This document shows, piece by piece, positions 21,048 to 30,328 of a stretch of DNA of 38,972 bases. The first letter of the stretch is position 1. Each line of letters begins with the position of its first letter. A program made the position numbers and the translations under genes. This stretch comes from Cupriavidus sp. UYMMa02A (GTDB lineage Bacteria > Pseudomonadota > Gammaproteobacteria > Burkholderiales > Burkholderiaceae): the NCBI GenBank assembly GCA_001725945.1, contig LRMT01000294.1:1-38972 (forward strand). Direction: 5' to 3'. The notes under the pieces are model-generated. The model saw nothing but the letters and a program-made list of their open reading frames with translations. It had not been told where the DNA came from and did not search any database.

Positions 21048-22289
21048 TCAGATCAACCCGCGGTTTCTCGCAACCATTGCCGCCCCGGTGACAAGCGCCG
21101 CTGCGGCTGCAGCTTGTGAGATCGCACCGGTCCAGGCCATCAGTTGCGTTGTACTGCTAGCAGCAACAATCAAGACCGTCATCCACAAGCACGTCAGCGC
21201 AAGCCATACACGCTGCCCATTGTTTGCCACGATCGCGTTGCCGATAGTGTTCGCTGGCGCGAGGATGATGGCCGCAGCGAGATAAGCCGCAATGAGCCAG
21301 CGATCGTTCGCGTAGTGCCCGCCATACAGGCGCGGAATCAGCGCGCCAAACGAAATTGCTCCGATCGAGATCAGCGACGCCATCAGAACAGCGGCTCCCG
21401 CCGAGGTCTTTGTCAGCTCCTTGGCGGAGAAGCCCTCTTTCGAGGCGCGTATGATTCTCGGCAATACCACATCGGACAAGATCGCGGGTAGAAACAGGCC
21501 CAGGGAGAACCACTGAAGTCCGATTGCATAGCGTGCGAATGCAACGGGCCCGCCCGGCCCATTCAGGATCATCTGTCCCAGAACCCACGCGCCGGAACTG
21601 GACAGCAAGGAAACCAGCAGCATGGGCCCGGCAAAGTTGCAGACTTTCATCAGGTCGCTTCTGTTCACTGTGCGCCATGTGCTGATCGCCTCCCATCCTA
21701 TTTTGCGGATGACAATCCATGACTTCGCTGCCACCTGCAACCCGGACACGGAGATGATGGAAATCATGGCCGGTTCGGGCGATCCAGTCGATGCGGCCCA
21801 CGATGCCCCCAGCAAGAGTACGGTGGCGGCAATCACCGAGAGCAACGCAACAGGTCGATAGCACTCCAGTCCGAGGAGTGCGCCATTGGGAACAGTTTCC
21901 AGCGCGAGCGCCAGGACCGCCAATGCCAGAAGCCATCTCGGAATCGCCAGAGTGCCGGGAAGCCACGCACCGGGAACCAGCAGGATCCCGACCGAAAAAA
22001 GGATCGACACCGATATCGAGATCAGCCAGATCAGCGTCAGCGCTTGATGGTCACGAGCGTTCCCAATGACGGCGGCCTCTGCGAAATACTTTGACGCAGT
22101 GACCCCCAGCCCCATTCCGGCATACGCCGCAACTGTCACCGCTGTAAGTTGGAAATAGCTGAACTCCGCAAACGCGATCTGGTCCAGACTCCGGGCGAGA
22201 ATGATCGATGCGACGATCAGCGAGCCACGCGATAACACGTGGCTCATCAGCTTCCAGAACGTATTGACGGCCAGTCCCGAGACGCGCAT
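21048..22289 (-). CDS. wzx: Wzx-type polysaccharide flippase
   Basis: An intact 413-residue integral membrane protein of the MOP/PST superfamily with about 12 hydrophobic helices, starting with SGLAVNTFWKLMSHVLSRGS and ending with an Ala-rich helix near the C-terminus. It would flip undecaprenyl-PP-linked repeat units across the inner membrane. AAGGG lies 6 bases before the ATG. Its place upstream of the acetyltransferase, two glycosyltransferases and polymerase on one strand makes a standard Wzx/Wzy gene block. Confidence 0.85.
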   Translation of the reverse strand: MRVSGLAVNTFWKLMSHVLSRGSLIVASIILARSLDQIAFAEFSYFQLTAVTVAAYAGMGLGVTASKYFAEAAVIGNARDHQALTLIWLISISVSILFSVGILLVPGAWLPGTLAIPRWLLALAVLALALETVPNGALLGLECYRPVALLSVIAATVLLLGASWAASTGSPEPAMISIISVSGLQVAAKSWIVIRKIGWEAISTWRTVNRSDLMKVCNFAGPMLLVSLLSSSGAWVLGQMILNGPGGPVAFARYAIGLQWFSLGLFLPAILSDVVLPRIIRASKEGFSAKELTKTSAGAAVLMASLISIGAISFGALIPRLYGGHYANDRWLIAAYLAAAIILAPANTIGNAIVANNGQRVWLALTCLWMTVLIVAASSTTQLMAWTGAISQAAAAAALVTGAAMVARNRGLI

Positions 22290-22342
22290 TTCATACCCTT
22301 GTCTGGTCCAGGACCAGAGATTCCCAGTTTTATCTTTCTCAG

Positions 22343-22630
22343 TCAGATCACAAAAAAATAATCTATTTCCATACTTGATTTCTTCAAAGAATTATAGAAA
22401 TCATGAATTCCTTCCACATCCGCCATAAGGTGGAGCTTCCGCTCGCATCGGTAGGAGATCAGATTCCCCGGTATGAGAGCCATGATCGGAAGCCGCATGT
22501 GCAATATCGTGCGGTACCGATCCCTCCACGTGTTCCGTGGCGTCGCGACGCATCTACTCTTGAGCAAAATGGTAGCGCGTAGCTTCGCGGCAGCCTTCGA
22601 TGCGTGGGAAACAGTTGTGCGAAAGCGCAC
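22343..22630 (-). pseudogene. possible C-terminal remnant of a polysaccharide pyruvyl transferase-like gene
   Basis: The last 50 codons (MALIPGNLISYRCERKLHL and MADVEGIHDFYNSL) look like a real protein tail. They resemble the end of pyruvyl transferase family proteins, where a conserved His/Arg-Leu segment is followed by a Tyr-containing strand and a DLGI-like helix. The upstream part of the ORF is Arg-rich and not convincing, and no start or N-terminal domain is present. It sits 53 bases before wzx on the same strand. It may be a decayed gene left by recombination or a chance ORF. Confidence 0.3.
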
Positions 22631-22670
22631 CGATTCTGCAGTGAAGCCTCTCTAACGTGCTTCGGGCAGG

Positions 22671-22701
22671 GGCATCGCCTTGCGGTGCCTTGTCCTTTTC
22701 C
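22671..22701 (+). promoter_or_regulatory. hairpin with T-rich tail in the wza leader
   Basis: Arms GGCATCGC and GCGGTGCC pair over 8 bases with one G-U, loop CTT, followed by TTGTCCTTTTCC. This resembles an intrinsic terminator placed just before the wza start, as in leader-attenuated polysaccharide operons. It could instead be the end of an unseen upstream transcript. Confidence 0.35.
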
Positions 22702-22709
22702 AAAGAACG

Positions 22710-23887
22710 ATGGAGACCGCTGTGAAGCACCCATATTTCCGCATCTCATCCGAGACCACCAGCGTCCATTGCTCTAACACCCTCCGGCATCTGGCGATGC
22801 TCGCCGCCGCCACGCTGCTGGCGGGATGCGCCGCTCCGGGGATGTACTTTGACAGCAATGCCGTTGTCAGCGCGATCGGGCCCGATGTCGTACCGAAGGT
22901 GACGCCGATCACCCTTGACCTGATACGAGAACAGCACAAAAAGCCCCGACCTGACAACTATCAGGTCGAAGAGCTGTTCGCGAAGCCGGAGCCTTATCGG
23001 ATCGGCCCTGGCGACATCATTTCGGTCGTTGTATGGGATCACCCCGAACTGGTCTTTCCCACGCAGACCTATAGCATTGGCGCCGCCTTCGAGATGCCAA
23101 CCTCAAGTGGCGGGTCCAACGTGCCAGGCTACGTCGTGAGCGCCCAGGGTGACATCCAGTTCCCTTACGCCGGCGTCATGAAAGTGGGTGGAAGAACCGC
23201 AAACGATGTGCGCAACCAGATGGCGCGAGCGCTGTCGCGTGTAGTCCGAGACCCGCAGATGACGGTGCGCGTATTGGGCTTTCGTAGTCAGCGCGTCTAT
23301 GTCGATGGCGAGGTTAAGACACCTGGCATGCAGGCTATCGACGACGCCCCCATGACGCTGGTGGAAGCGCTCAACAGAGCAGGCGGCGTGTTGAACCAGA
23401 CCGGTGACAATAGCCGCGTCCGGGTCACGCGCGGCGATCGGAGTTGGTATGTCAATATCCCAGCGCTATTGAGCAAAGGCATTGACCCGTCGCGCATTCT
23501 GCTGCGCTCAGGAGACATCGTTCGCGTGGAGCAGCGCGAGGACAACAAGATCTTCGTGACCGGCGAAGTGGTACGTCCCACATCGCTGCTGATGCGCAAT
23601 GGGAGGATGACGCTGAATGAGGCATTGGGAGATGCAGGGGGTGTCAATCCGACGTCCGCCAATGCCGAACAGATCTTCGTGATCCGAAAAGCGGCGCAGG
23701 GAGAACCCACGATATTCCATCTGGACGGCAATTCTCCGGCAGCCTGGCGATCGCCGAGGGCTTCGAGCTGGAACCCAAGGACGTGGTCTATGTCGATGCG
23801 CGGGAGGTCGTCCGCTGGAGCCGCGTGATCAATCAGTTGTTGCCAAGCACGCAGCCGGTATTCAGCACCGCGACTGCGCTGAAATAG
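22710..23887 (+). CDS. wza: Wza-type outer-membrane polysaccharide export lipoprotein (one frame break)
   Basis: A 392-residue OPX protein. A signal peptide ends in the lipobox LLAGC with Cys40 as the lipidation site. The Poly_export domain starts YRIGPGDIISVVVWDHPEL near residue 94, followed by SLBB/beta-grasp repeats (VYVDGEVKTPGMQ; IFVTGEVVRPTSL). One G is missing near 23740; restored, the protein ends WSRVINQLLPSTQP and further residues to a TAG at 23885-23887. A GTG at 22722 with GGAG six bases upstream is an alternative start. The protein forms the outer-membrane channel working with Wzc. It is first of wza-wzb-wzc. Confidence 0.88.
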
Positions 23888-23900
23888 TCGGGTACGAGCC

Positions 23901-24364
23901 ATGGTCCGTTCCATCCTGGTCGTCTGCATCGGGAATGTTTGCCGCAGCCCCATGGCGGCATGCCTGCTCGCGCGAGACTTGCCCGCATGTGAGGTGAGTT
24001 CGGCCGGGCTGGCGCCGCCCGTTGGCGCACCGGCCGACCCAAGCGCCGTCAGGTTGCTGGCACGCGAGGGCTGCAATCTCGCGAATCATCGGCGCGCGCG
24101 ATCGATATCGAACTCGTAGCGGCGGCTGATCTGATTCTGGTCATGGATAGTGAGCAGCGTGACCGGCTGGAGCTCGAGTATCCGCACGCACGCGGAAGAA
24201 CTTACCGGCTCTGCGAAGACGTGCATACGGATATCCCCGATCCATATGGCGGCTCTCAAAGCATGTTCGTCATTGTGCTGGAGCTGATAAAACAAGGCGT
24301 CGCATCGTGGTCCTCGCAACTGGGAGATCTCGGACCGCTCGACCGTCAAACGGAGTCATCATGA
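23901..24364 (+). CDS. wzb: low-molecular-weight protein tyrosine phosphatase Wzb (one frame break)
   Basis: A 154-residue cytoplasmic phosphatase with the P-loop CIGNVCRSPMA near the N-terminus (Cys nucleophile and Arg of CX5R) and the acid loop DPYGGS near residue 113. One G is missing near 24090, in the middle of an alternating GC tract. It dephosphorylates the Tyr-rich tail of Wzc and so allows assembly cycling. Its stop overlaps the wzc start in an ATGA. Context and motifs make the call secure. Confidence 0.87.
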
Positions 24365-26580
24365 GAACGATCGGTACGCCAGACAATGCCACGGCCAGCG
24401 TAGACGAACCTGCCGCGACGGTGGATCTGACTGCATACCTCGATTTGCTGGTCCGGTATCGTCGCAGCTTCCTGGCAGTGGCCGGGCTGGTTATCAGCAT
24501 AGGTCTTGTTTATGCCTTTCTTGCCAAGCCGGTCTACCGCACTGACATGAGCGTTCAGATTGATGAATCCAGCGGCAACACCAACACCAAGTTGATGGCG
24601 AGCACCTCGCCCGCGCTGGAAGCCAAGTCGGCAGCGTCCGCCGAGATTGAGCTCCTGCGCTCTCGAATGGTGGTTGGCAAGGCGGTTGACGATCTCCGTC
24701 TGTACATCGACGCCACCCCCCGTTACTTCCCCCTCATCGGTCGCGCAATCGCGAGCTTCAATCCGGAGCTATCCAATCCAGGGCTATTTGGCTGGGCCGC
24801 TTCGCCTGGGGTCAAGAATCAATCAGCGTGTCCCAGCTTGACGTTCCCTCCATCATGGAAGGGCGCAAGCTGTCCCTGACCGCGCTGGGTGACAATCAGT
24901 ATCGGGTGGAGTTCGCCAGCGATAACGCACAGGCCACCGGCAAGGTCGGAACACCATTGGTGTTCGCCACGGCGAATGGCAGCGTCACTTTGCTGGTGAG
25001 CGCGCTCGATGGGAAGCCCGGCACCCGGTTCGTGCTCCGGCGCTCCCCCGGGGCGCCGCCATCACGCAACTGCAGGACCGTTTGGTCATTGCCGAGCGTG
25101 GCAAGCAAAGCGGCGTCATTGGCGTGTCGCTGGAAGGTGACTCGCCAGCACTGTGGCAGCTGTTCTCAACGAGATCGGAGATGCCTATGTCGAACAGAAC
25201 GTTCGCCGGAAATCCGCTGAAGCAGAGAAGTCGCTAGCCTTTCTCGAGCAGCAAGTGCCGCAGCTCAGGCAGCAGGTCGATACAGCCGAGACGCGATATA
25301 ACGCGATGCGCAATCAGCGCGGTACCGTTGACCTCAATGAGGAGTCCAAGCTTATCCTGACACAGTCGGTACAGATTCAAACGAAATTGCAGGACCTGCA
25401 GCAGAAGCGCCAGGAATTGGCTTCCCGCTTCACATCTCACCACCCCGCCGTAGAACTGGTCGACAATCAGATCGCTGGTCTGACAGCACAGCTGAATAGC
25501 GTATCCGGGCGGATTCAGAAGCTGCCGGAAGTAGAGCAGAACGTATTGCGCCTGATGCGCGACGTCAAGGTCAGCTCAGAGTTGCTGCAGTCCCTGCTGA
25601 ACGACGTCCAGCAGCTCAAGCTCATGAAAGCCAGCAAGATCGGAACGGCCCGCATCGTCGACTCCGCGGAAGTGCCGCTCAAATCCGTGCGTCCGAACCG
25701 GATGATGATCGCCGCAATGTCCCTTGCGCTGGGTCTTCTTGCCGGACTGCTGGTGGTCATCGCGCGCTACGCATTTGATGGTGGCGTGGCCGATCCGGAT
25801 GAAATCGAGCGACTGACCGGCATGACCGTTTATTCGACGATCCCCTTCAGCAAGCAACAGCTGCTGCTACCGTCCGAAGGCAGGATCCTGGCACTGCACG
25901 AGCCCGATGACCCGACGATGGAGAGTCTGCGCAGCTTCCGCACTGCCTTGCAGTTCACACTGGCGGGCAGCAACAGCCGGACGGTAGTGATCTCTGGCCC
26001 GGCCCCCGGAGTCGGCAAGTCATTCATCTGTGCCAACTTCGCTGCGATTGCCGCTGCCGGACGCCGCGTAGTACTCGTCGATGCCGATTTGAGGCGAGGC
26101 ACCTTGCATACCGCGCTCGATGCCAAGCCTGGCCCAGGGCTGACCGAGTTGCTGATGGGCGCCCCCCTTGAGCAGGTGTTGCAGCGGCAGGTGGCGCCCG
26201 GACTGGATTTCATCTCGACAGGTACCAAGCCACCCCACGCGGCAGACCTGCTGCTGAGTCCGGCCGTGGACTCACTGCTTGAGCAGCTCAAAGCGCGATA
26301 TGACCTGGTTTTGATCGATACGCCACCGGTCCTGGCCGCCGCCGACGCCGGCATTCTGGCTGCGAAGGCTGGCGTGGTATTCCTGGTGGCTCGCGCAGAG
26401 CAAAGTACCGTCAGCGAACTGAACGCGACGCGACGCGCTCTCCGGCAGGCGGGAGCGGAAGTCAAGGGAGTGCTGTTCAATGGACTCGTAATCGAAGGAC
26501 GCTGGTACCGGTCGCACTATTACTTCAGCAAGTATCGCTATCTCAGTGAGTATGGCAGCACCCAGGGCAAGCGGGCATGA
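24361..26580 (+). CDS. wzc: Wzc-type polysaccharide co-polymerase and tyrosine autokinase (three frame breaks)
   Basis: A 740-residue inner-membrane protein. The N-terminal Wzz domain has a first membrane helix FLAVAGLVISIGLVYAFL, an extended periplasmic coiled-coil region (AEAEKSLAFLEQQVPQLRQQ), and a second helix MSLALGLLAGLLVVI. The cytoplasmic BY-kinase domain has Walker A GPAPGVGKSF, Walker A' VLVDADLRRG and Walker B VLIDTPP. It ends in a Tyr cluster, YRSHYYFSKYRYLSEYG, the autophosphorylation tail. Breaks lie near 24800, 25055 and 25150, all in the periplasmic part. It controls chain length and gates export through Wza. A PglD-like gene follows 92 bases later. Confidence 0.88.
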
Positions 26581-26672
26581 CGTCGAGAGAGCGCGTATTC
26601 GTCATGTCCGTGCCGGGAACAGCTAGCCGCAGCCATCTCATCTCGGTATTCATGACCCGATAGCCGTCTACC

Positions 26673-27340
26673 ATGCCGCTTGTTCACGCCGTTGCAGCTT
26701 CCTCCGTCGTCATCGCCGGTTCGGGTGGTCTTGGGCTGGAACTCTATGACTATTTGCAGGTGGAAGCGTCGACCGGCGGGCCCGATGTCGCGGGATTCAT
26801 CGACGACAGGGAAGGCAAGGTTCCCCACGGTCTCGACGTACCCTATCTGGGTCCCATCAGACAGTTTCGCCCCGCGCCGCACCAGGCCGTAATGGTCGCG
26901 ATGGGCTCCCCCGAGGCACGGCGGGCGGTGCTTTCATGGCTGCTCGCGCATGGGGTATCGGTGCCTTCATACGTGCATCGCACGGCCGTTATATCGCCGG
27001 CGTCCAGCCTAGGGGTTGGGGCACTGATCTTTCCTTACACGGTAATCAGCCGCAACGCGAAGGTGGAAGACGGCGTAGTCGCCAACGTCTTTTGCGGCAT
27101 CGGTCACGGCTCTCGCGTCGGCGCCTGCTCGGTCCTGTCCCCATATGCCGTCCTCAACGGCGACGCCGCTGTCGGCCCGGGGTGTTTCTGGGGACGCGCG
27201 CCACGCTCTATCCGGGTGTGGAGATCGGCGCCGAGTGCACCGTCGACTCTCACACTGGCGTCTCATCCAGCACGAAGGACCGGCAGTTCATCACTTCCGG
27301 CGCGTACCAGCTCACCTCGCGGCGCATTCGCGACGCGTAA
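26673..27340 (+). CDS. PglD/NeuD-type sugar N- or O-acetyltransferase (one frame break)
   Basis: A 222-residue enzyme with an N-terminal Rossmann-like UDP-sugar-binding domain (VVIAGSGGLGLELYDYL) and a C-terminal left-handed beta-helix. The catalytic His is in CGIGHGSRVG, matching the PglD position. One base is missing near 27190; restored, the end reads LYPGVEIGAECTV, then a short tail to 27340. PglD enzymes acetylate UDP-4-amino sugars to complete UDP-N,N'-diacetylbacillosamine. A DegT aminotransferase and a PglF-like dehydratase elsewhere in the window could supply the substrate. A longer open frame to 27593 is an artefact of the break. Confidence 0.78.
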
Positions 27341-27356
27341 CGCGCGCACGCCGGCT

Positions 27357-28044
27357 TTAGAAAAGCTCGGAATTCGTCCGAAGCGACGGCAGCGGCAACT
27401 GCACAACCGTCACGATGGTGCGGCCGGACGCCGGATCCATGCGAATGGTCCTGGTATAGCGTTCGGAGACGCCGAGCCAGACCAACCCGTGCGACCACAG
27501 ACGGGCCCGGATGGGATACAGCGACACCGGAATCATCACGATCAGGATCGCGCAGAGCACCAGTCGCGCGATGGGCGGCGGCCGGCTGACTGACAGTTCC
27601 CGGGGCGGACGACGCGGATTTGCCCACGCCACAGTGAATCCCACACCCATACCGATCAGGGTCTCGGCCACCGTGTGGTAACTTCCGACGACGAGCGCAA
27701 CGGCCGCCATCACCGCCACGCATACACCGGCAATCGTCCCTAATCGAGCGGCCCTTTGGCTCCATGCCTCGCCCGCCACCGCGAACAGCACCGGGTAGAC
27801 AGCTGCGGTCAGCATGGCGTGCCCGCTGACGCTGTACACGTTTGCAGACGGTACGGACCACCCCCCGAGCTCGAATGCCAGCTTGCCGATCAAAATGACA
27901 GCCGTGCCCGCAGCCAGCGAAAAAACCCACTAACGCTCGCTGCCACAGCCCCTGCCAGGCGAGGCGGAACGCGACCAGCCCCGCGAGGGGGAACATAAGC
28001 GAGGCTTCTCCGAAACGCACAACCAAGTGCCAGGAAGTCTGCAC
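27357..28044 (-). CDS. PAP2-family membrane phosphatase (frame break)
   Basis: A protein of about 228 residues with several membrane helices, starting at a GTG preceded by GGAGGA. The phosphatase motif 2 appears as YSVSGHAML and motif 3 as SYHTVAETL, where Glu occupies the usual Asp position. The first motif (KX6RP) is not visible. The break near 27910-27920 is best explained by one extra G in GGG, or by two losses, making it different from the other breaks here. It probably acts on undecaprenyl pyrophosphate or a lipid phosphate, recycling the carrier. It follows the phosphoglycosyl transferase gene by 66 bases on the same strand. Confidence 0.68.
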
Positions 28045-28110
28045 TACGGTTCCTCCAACTTATGGTTGTCTTGTGCCGTGCGATTGCCCCGACCCCCTGG
28101 GTCCTTGCCT

Positions 28111-28728
28111 TCACACGATATCGGCATCAGGGGCATGCTGCGCCCTCCCCCGGAATCGCGGCGCCGAGAATTCTCCGGCCGCACTGATCCCATCCCGTGC
28201 CAGGACCTTATGAACGGTCCGACACAAGATCACGATATCCAGCCATACGGACACATGGTCCACGTACCACACGTCCAGCCAGAACTTCTCTTCCCAGCTG
28301 ATCGCGTTGCGCCCGCTGATCTGTGCCAGCCCGGTGATGCCGGGCCGAACGTCGTGACGACGTGCCTGCTCCGGCGAGTAGAGCGGCAGGTATTCCATCA
28401 GCAGCGGACGCGGCCCGACCAGGCTCATATCCCCTTTCAGGACGTTCCAGAGTTCAGGCAGCTCGTCGAGGCTGGTGGAGCGAAGGAGCGCTCCAAACTT
28501 GGTGAGGCGGTCCGGATCGGGCAGCAACTCGCCATCCGGCCCTCTCGCATCCGTCATGGTGCGGAACTTGAGAATCTGAAATGGCTTGCCATGCATTCCA
28601 GGGCGTACTTGCCGGAAGAAGACCGGCGTGCCCAGTTTCCGACGGACCGCGAAGATCAAGATCAGGAGAGGGATGGCGAGCAGCAGCAGGCCCACGGAGG
28701 ATAGAACGACGTCAAAGATGCGCTTCAT
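28111..28728 (-). CDS. initiating phosphoglycosyl transferase, PglC/WcaJ C-terminal type
   Basis: An intact 205-residue monotopic membrane enzyme that transfers a sugar phosphate from UDP-sugar to undecaprenyl phosphate, the first committed step of repeat assembly. It starts MKRIFDVVLSSVGLLLLAIP (re-entrant membrane helix), has the conserved LKFRTMTDA, the motif SLDELPELWNVLKGDMSLVG, and GPRPLL and RPGITGLAQI. AGGA lies 7 bases before the ATG. It lacks the large N-terminal domain of full WcaJ, as in PglC. With PglF-, PglE- and PglD-like genes present, a diacetamido sugar is a likely donor, though GlcNAc or another sugar is possible. Confidence 0.87.
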   Translation of the reverse strand: MKRIFDVVLSSVGLLLLAIPLLILIFAVRRKLGTPVFFRQVRPGMHGKPFQILKFRTMTDARGPDGELLPDPDRLTKFGALLRSTSLDELPELWNVLKGDMSLVGPRPLLMEYLPLYSPEQARRHDVRPGITGLAQISGRNAISWEEKFWLDVWYVDHVSVWLDIVILCRTVHKVLARDGISAAGEFSAPRFRGRAQHAPDADIV

Positions 28729-28960
28729 GATGCTTCCTGCCACTCATTGAGACTCGGCCTTTGACGATGCAAGCCACTACGTTCGCAGCAGGGATGCCGA
28801 ACACCCAGGACGAGGCTTGTCGCTCGCCTGATATCGTGCCCCGGTCACCTGCGGCGAAGGCAGACCATGACCGACTTGCACCATTCGTCAAATATAAGCG
28901 AACGGGAGCATGTGCCGACGATCGATCTGTGGCGACGGGCACAGTACACACCCTTCGCCC

Positions 28961-30079
28961 TTACATCCCGCGGTCTCGCTGCGTGACCCTCGCCGCCGGC
29001 TTCGCCAGCACGGCGTGATCAGCCCCACGCGCGCGGCGATAGTCCCTGATCCAGGCGCGCAACCTGATATCGATAGGGTACTCGACGCTGCGATAGATCA
29101 ATGCCGCCACAAGCACCGACGCAAACACCAGCGACAGACAGATCAGGTCGCCCGGCAAGAAGCGAACCCTGTCCGCTGCGGCCAGCATCCGTGCAAATGC
29201 AGGAATCGTGAATGCCTGCAGCAGGTACAGGGAATACGATGCATCGCCGACCTGCTGCAGGAGGTCACTGCCCTTCCAGCCCCCTGCGGCTTCCCTGAGG
29301 ATTGCCCCCGATACCAGCAGCGCCGCAGGAATCCCCGCGCATACGACCCTGTGCGCCATGTCGGAGGAAGGCGTCCCTACGCAGAACCCCAACACACCCG
29401 CGGCAATGATGACGGACGAGGTCCGCGCGGAGACTCTGAAGCCGGACCGAAAGGCCCATGCGAACACGCAGCCGAAGATGAACTCCAGCAACAACGGATC
29501 CGTCAGGAACCTGAAGATATACGCCGTCGGCCGCGTCAACGACAGGGTGGCAAGCAGTACGAAGAAGGCTGTGATGGCGACACGGCTGCGTTGTTCCGCA
29601 AAGCAGAGCGACACGGCGAACACGGCGTAGAAGAACATCTCATAGGTCAGCGTCCACCCAACATAGAGGATCGGGTAATAACTGCCGCTTTCCCCGATCT
29701 CGTATGGGATGAAGAGATAGGAGGTCACCGCTTGCGTCAGCGTAAAGTCCGTCGTCTTGAGGCTCGGTGCGAACCACACGATCACCAGCATCAGGCTCGT
29801 GAGAAGCCAGTACATAGGTGCGATCCGCACAATCCGGGCGGCAATGAACTCCCTCGCGGCAGCAACGTCCCGGTCTCGCCCGGCGGTAGTCATCACCATG
29901 ACGAAGCCGGAAATAAAGAAGAAGATGTCGACACCCGTCCATCCCCATGTGGCCGCGTGACTCACGACCCCCGGCTTCCATCCGTGGATCTGTACCGTCG
30001 CTGCGGAATGGTAGGCAACAACCGCCATCGCCGCGATCGCGCGCAGCCATTGGACCGAAGACAGCACTTGCTTTGGCAT
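28961..30079 (-). CDS. acyltransferase 3 family protein (OafA/YrhL-like)
   Basis: An intact 372-residue integral membrane O-acyltransferase with about ten helices. The N-terminal signature is VQWLRAIAAMAVVAYHSA with the conserved His, then GVDIFFFISGFVM and the Arg-containing ARIVRIAPMYWLLT. It probably moves an acetyl group onto the polymer at the periplasmic face. AGGAAG precedes the ATG, and a strong hairpin lies just upstream. The 232-base gap to the downstream phosphoglycosyl transferase gene holds no gene that I can see, so the two may or may not share a transcript. Confidence 0.87.
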   Translation of the reverse strand: MPKQVLSSVQWLRAIAAMAVVAYHSAATVQIHGWKPGVVSHAATWGWTGVDIFFFISGFVMVMTTAGRDRDVAAAREFIAARIVRIAPMYWLLTSLMLVIVWFAPSLKTTDFTLTQAVTSYLFIPYEIGESGSYYPILYVGWTLTYEMFFYAVFAVSLCFAEQRSRVAITAFFVLLATLSLTRPTAYIFRFLTDPLLLEFIFGCVFAWAFRSGFRVSARTSSVIIAAGVLGFCVGTPSSDMAHRVVCAGIPAALLVSGAILREAAGGWKGSDLLQQVGDASYSLYLLQAFTIPAFARMLAAADRVRFLPGDLICLSLVFASVLVAALIYRSVEYPIDIRLRAWIRDYRRARGADHAVLAKPAARVTQRDRGM

Positions 30080-30097
30080 GGCTTCCTGGCTCCTGTC

Positions 30098-30118
30098 CGG
30101 GGTTGAGCGTCAACCCCG
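30098..30118 (-). promoter_or_regulatory. perfect hairpin in the leader of the acyltransferase gene
   Basis: Nine-base perfect arms CGGGGTTGA and TCAACCCCG around GCG, 19 bases before the start codon in the direction of transcription. A neighbouring C run (ACCCC...GGGGGT on the plus strand, to 30129) can pair with part of the same arm, so two alternative structures are possible. It may be an operator or an RNA control element. Confidence 0.4.
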
Positions 30119-30328
30119 AAATGGGGGTCATGCGGTGACATTCTTGCCCTGCGCGAATCGCACTACCGTTAGCCACCTCACACATGTGACGTGATTGCGG
30201 CGCTCGCGTGCTCCGGATCCCGGCAGCTCTGTTGGAAAGCGCACCGAAGCCGCCTGTCAGCGTCGATACAGTAGGCCTCGATTATCGGGCAGGCCGCGCG
30301 CCCGGAGCGTCCGCTGCAGAGGATCCAC

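Larger units (their letters stand above)
22290..22709. other. intergenic region between wzx (-) and wza (+)
   Basis: A 420-base divergent region that must hold the wza promoter. The part nearest wzx (22340-22420) is strongly AT-rich. It contains the tail of a possible minus-strand gene remnant (22343-22630) and, immediately before wza, a hairpin followed by T-rich sequence. No JUMPstart or ops element (GGCGGTAG) was seen. Confidence 0.4.

Noticed and set aside
27341..27593. C-terminal extension of the PglD-like protein
   Set aside because: It is frame-shifted antisense of the PAP2 gene; the correct frame stops at 27340.
28910..30106. 398-codon plus-strand open frame
   Set aside because: Antisense to the intact OafA-like gene, with Arg/Pro/His-rich low-information sequence.
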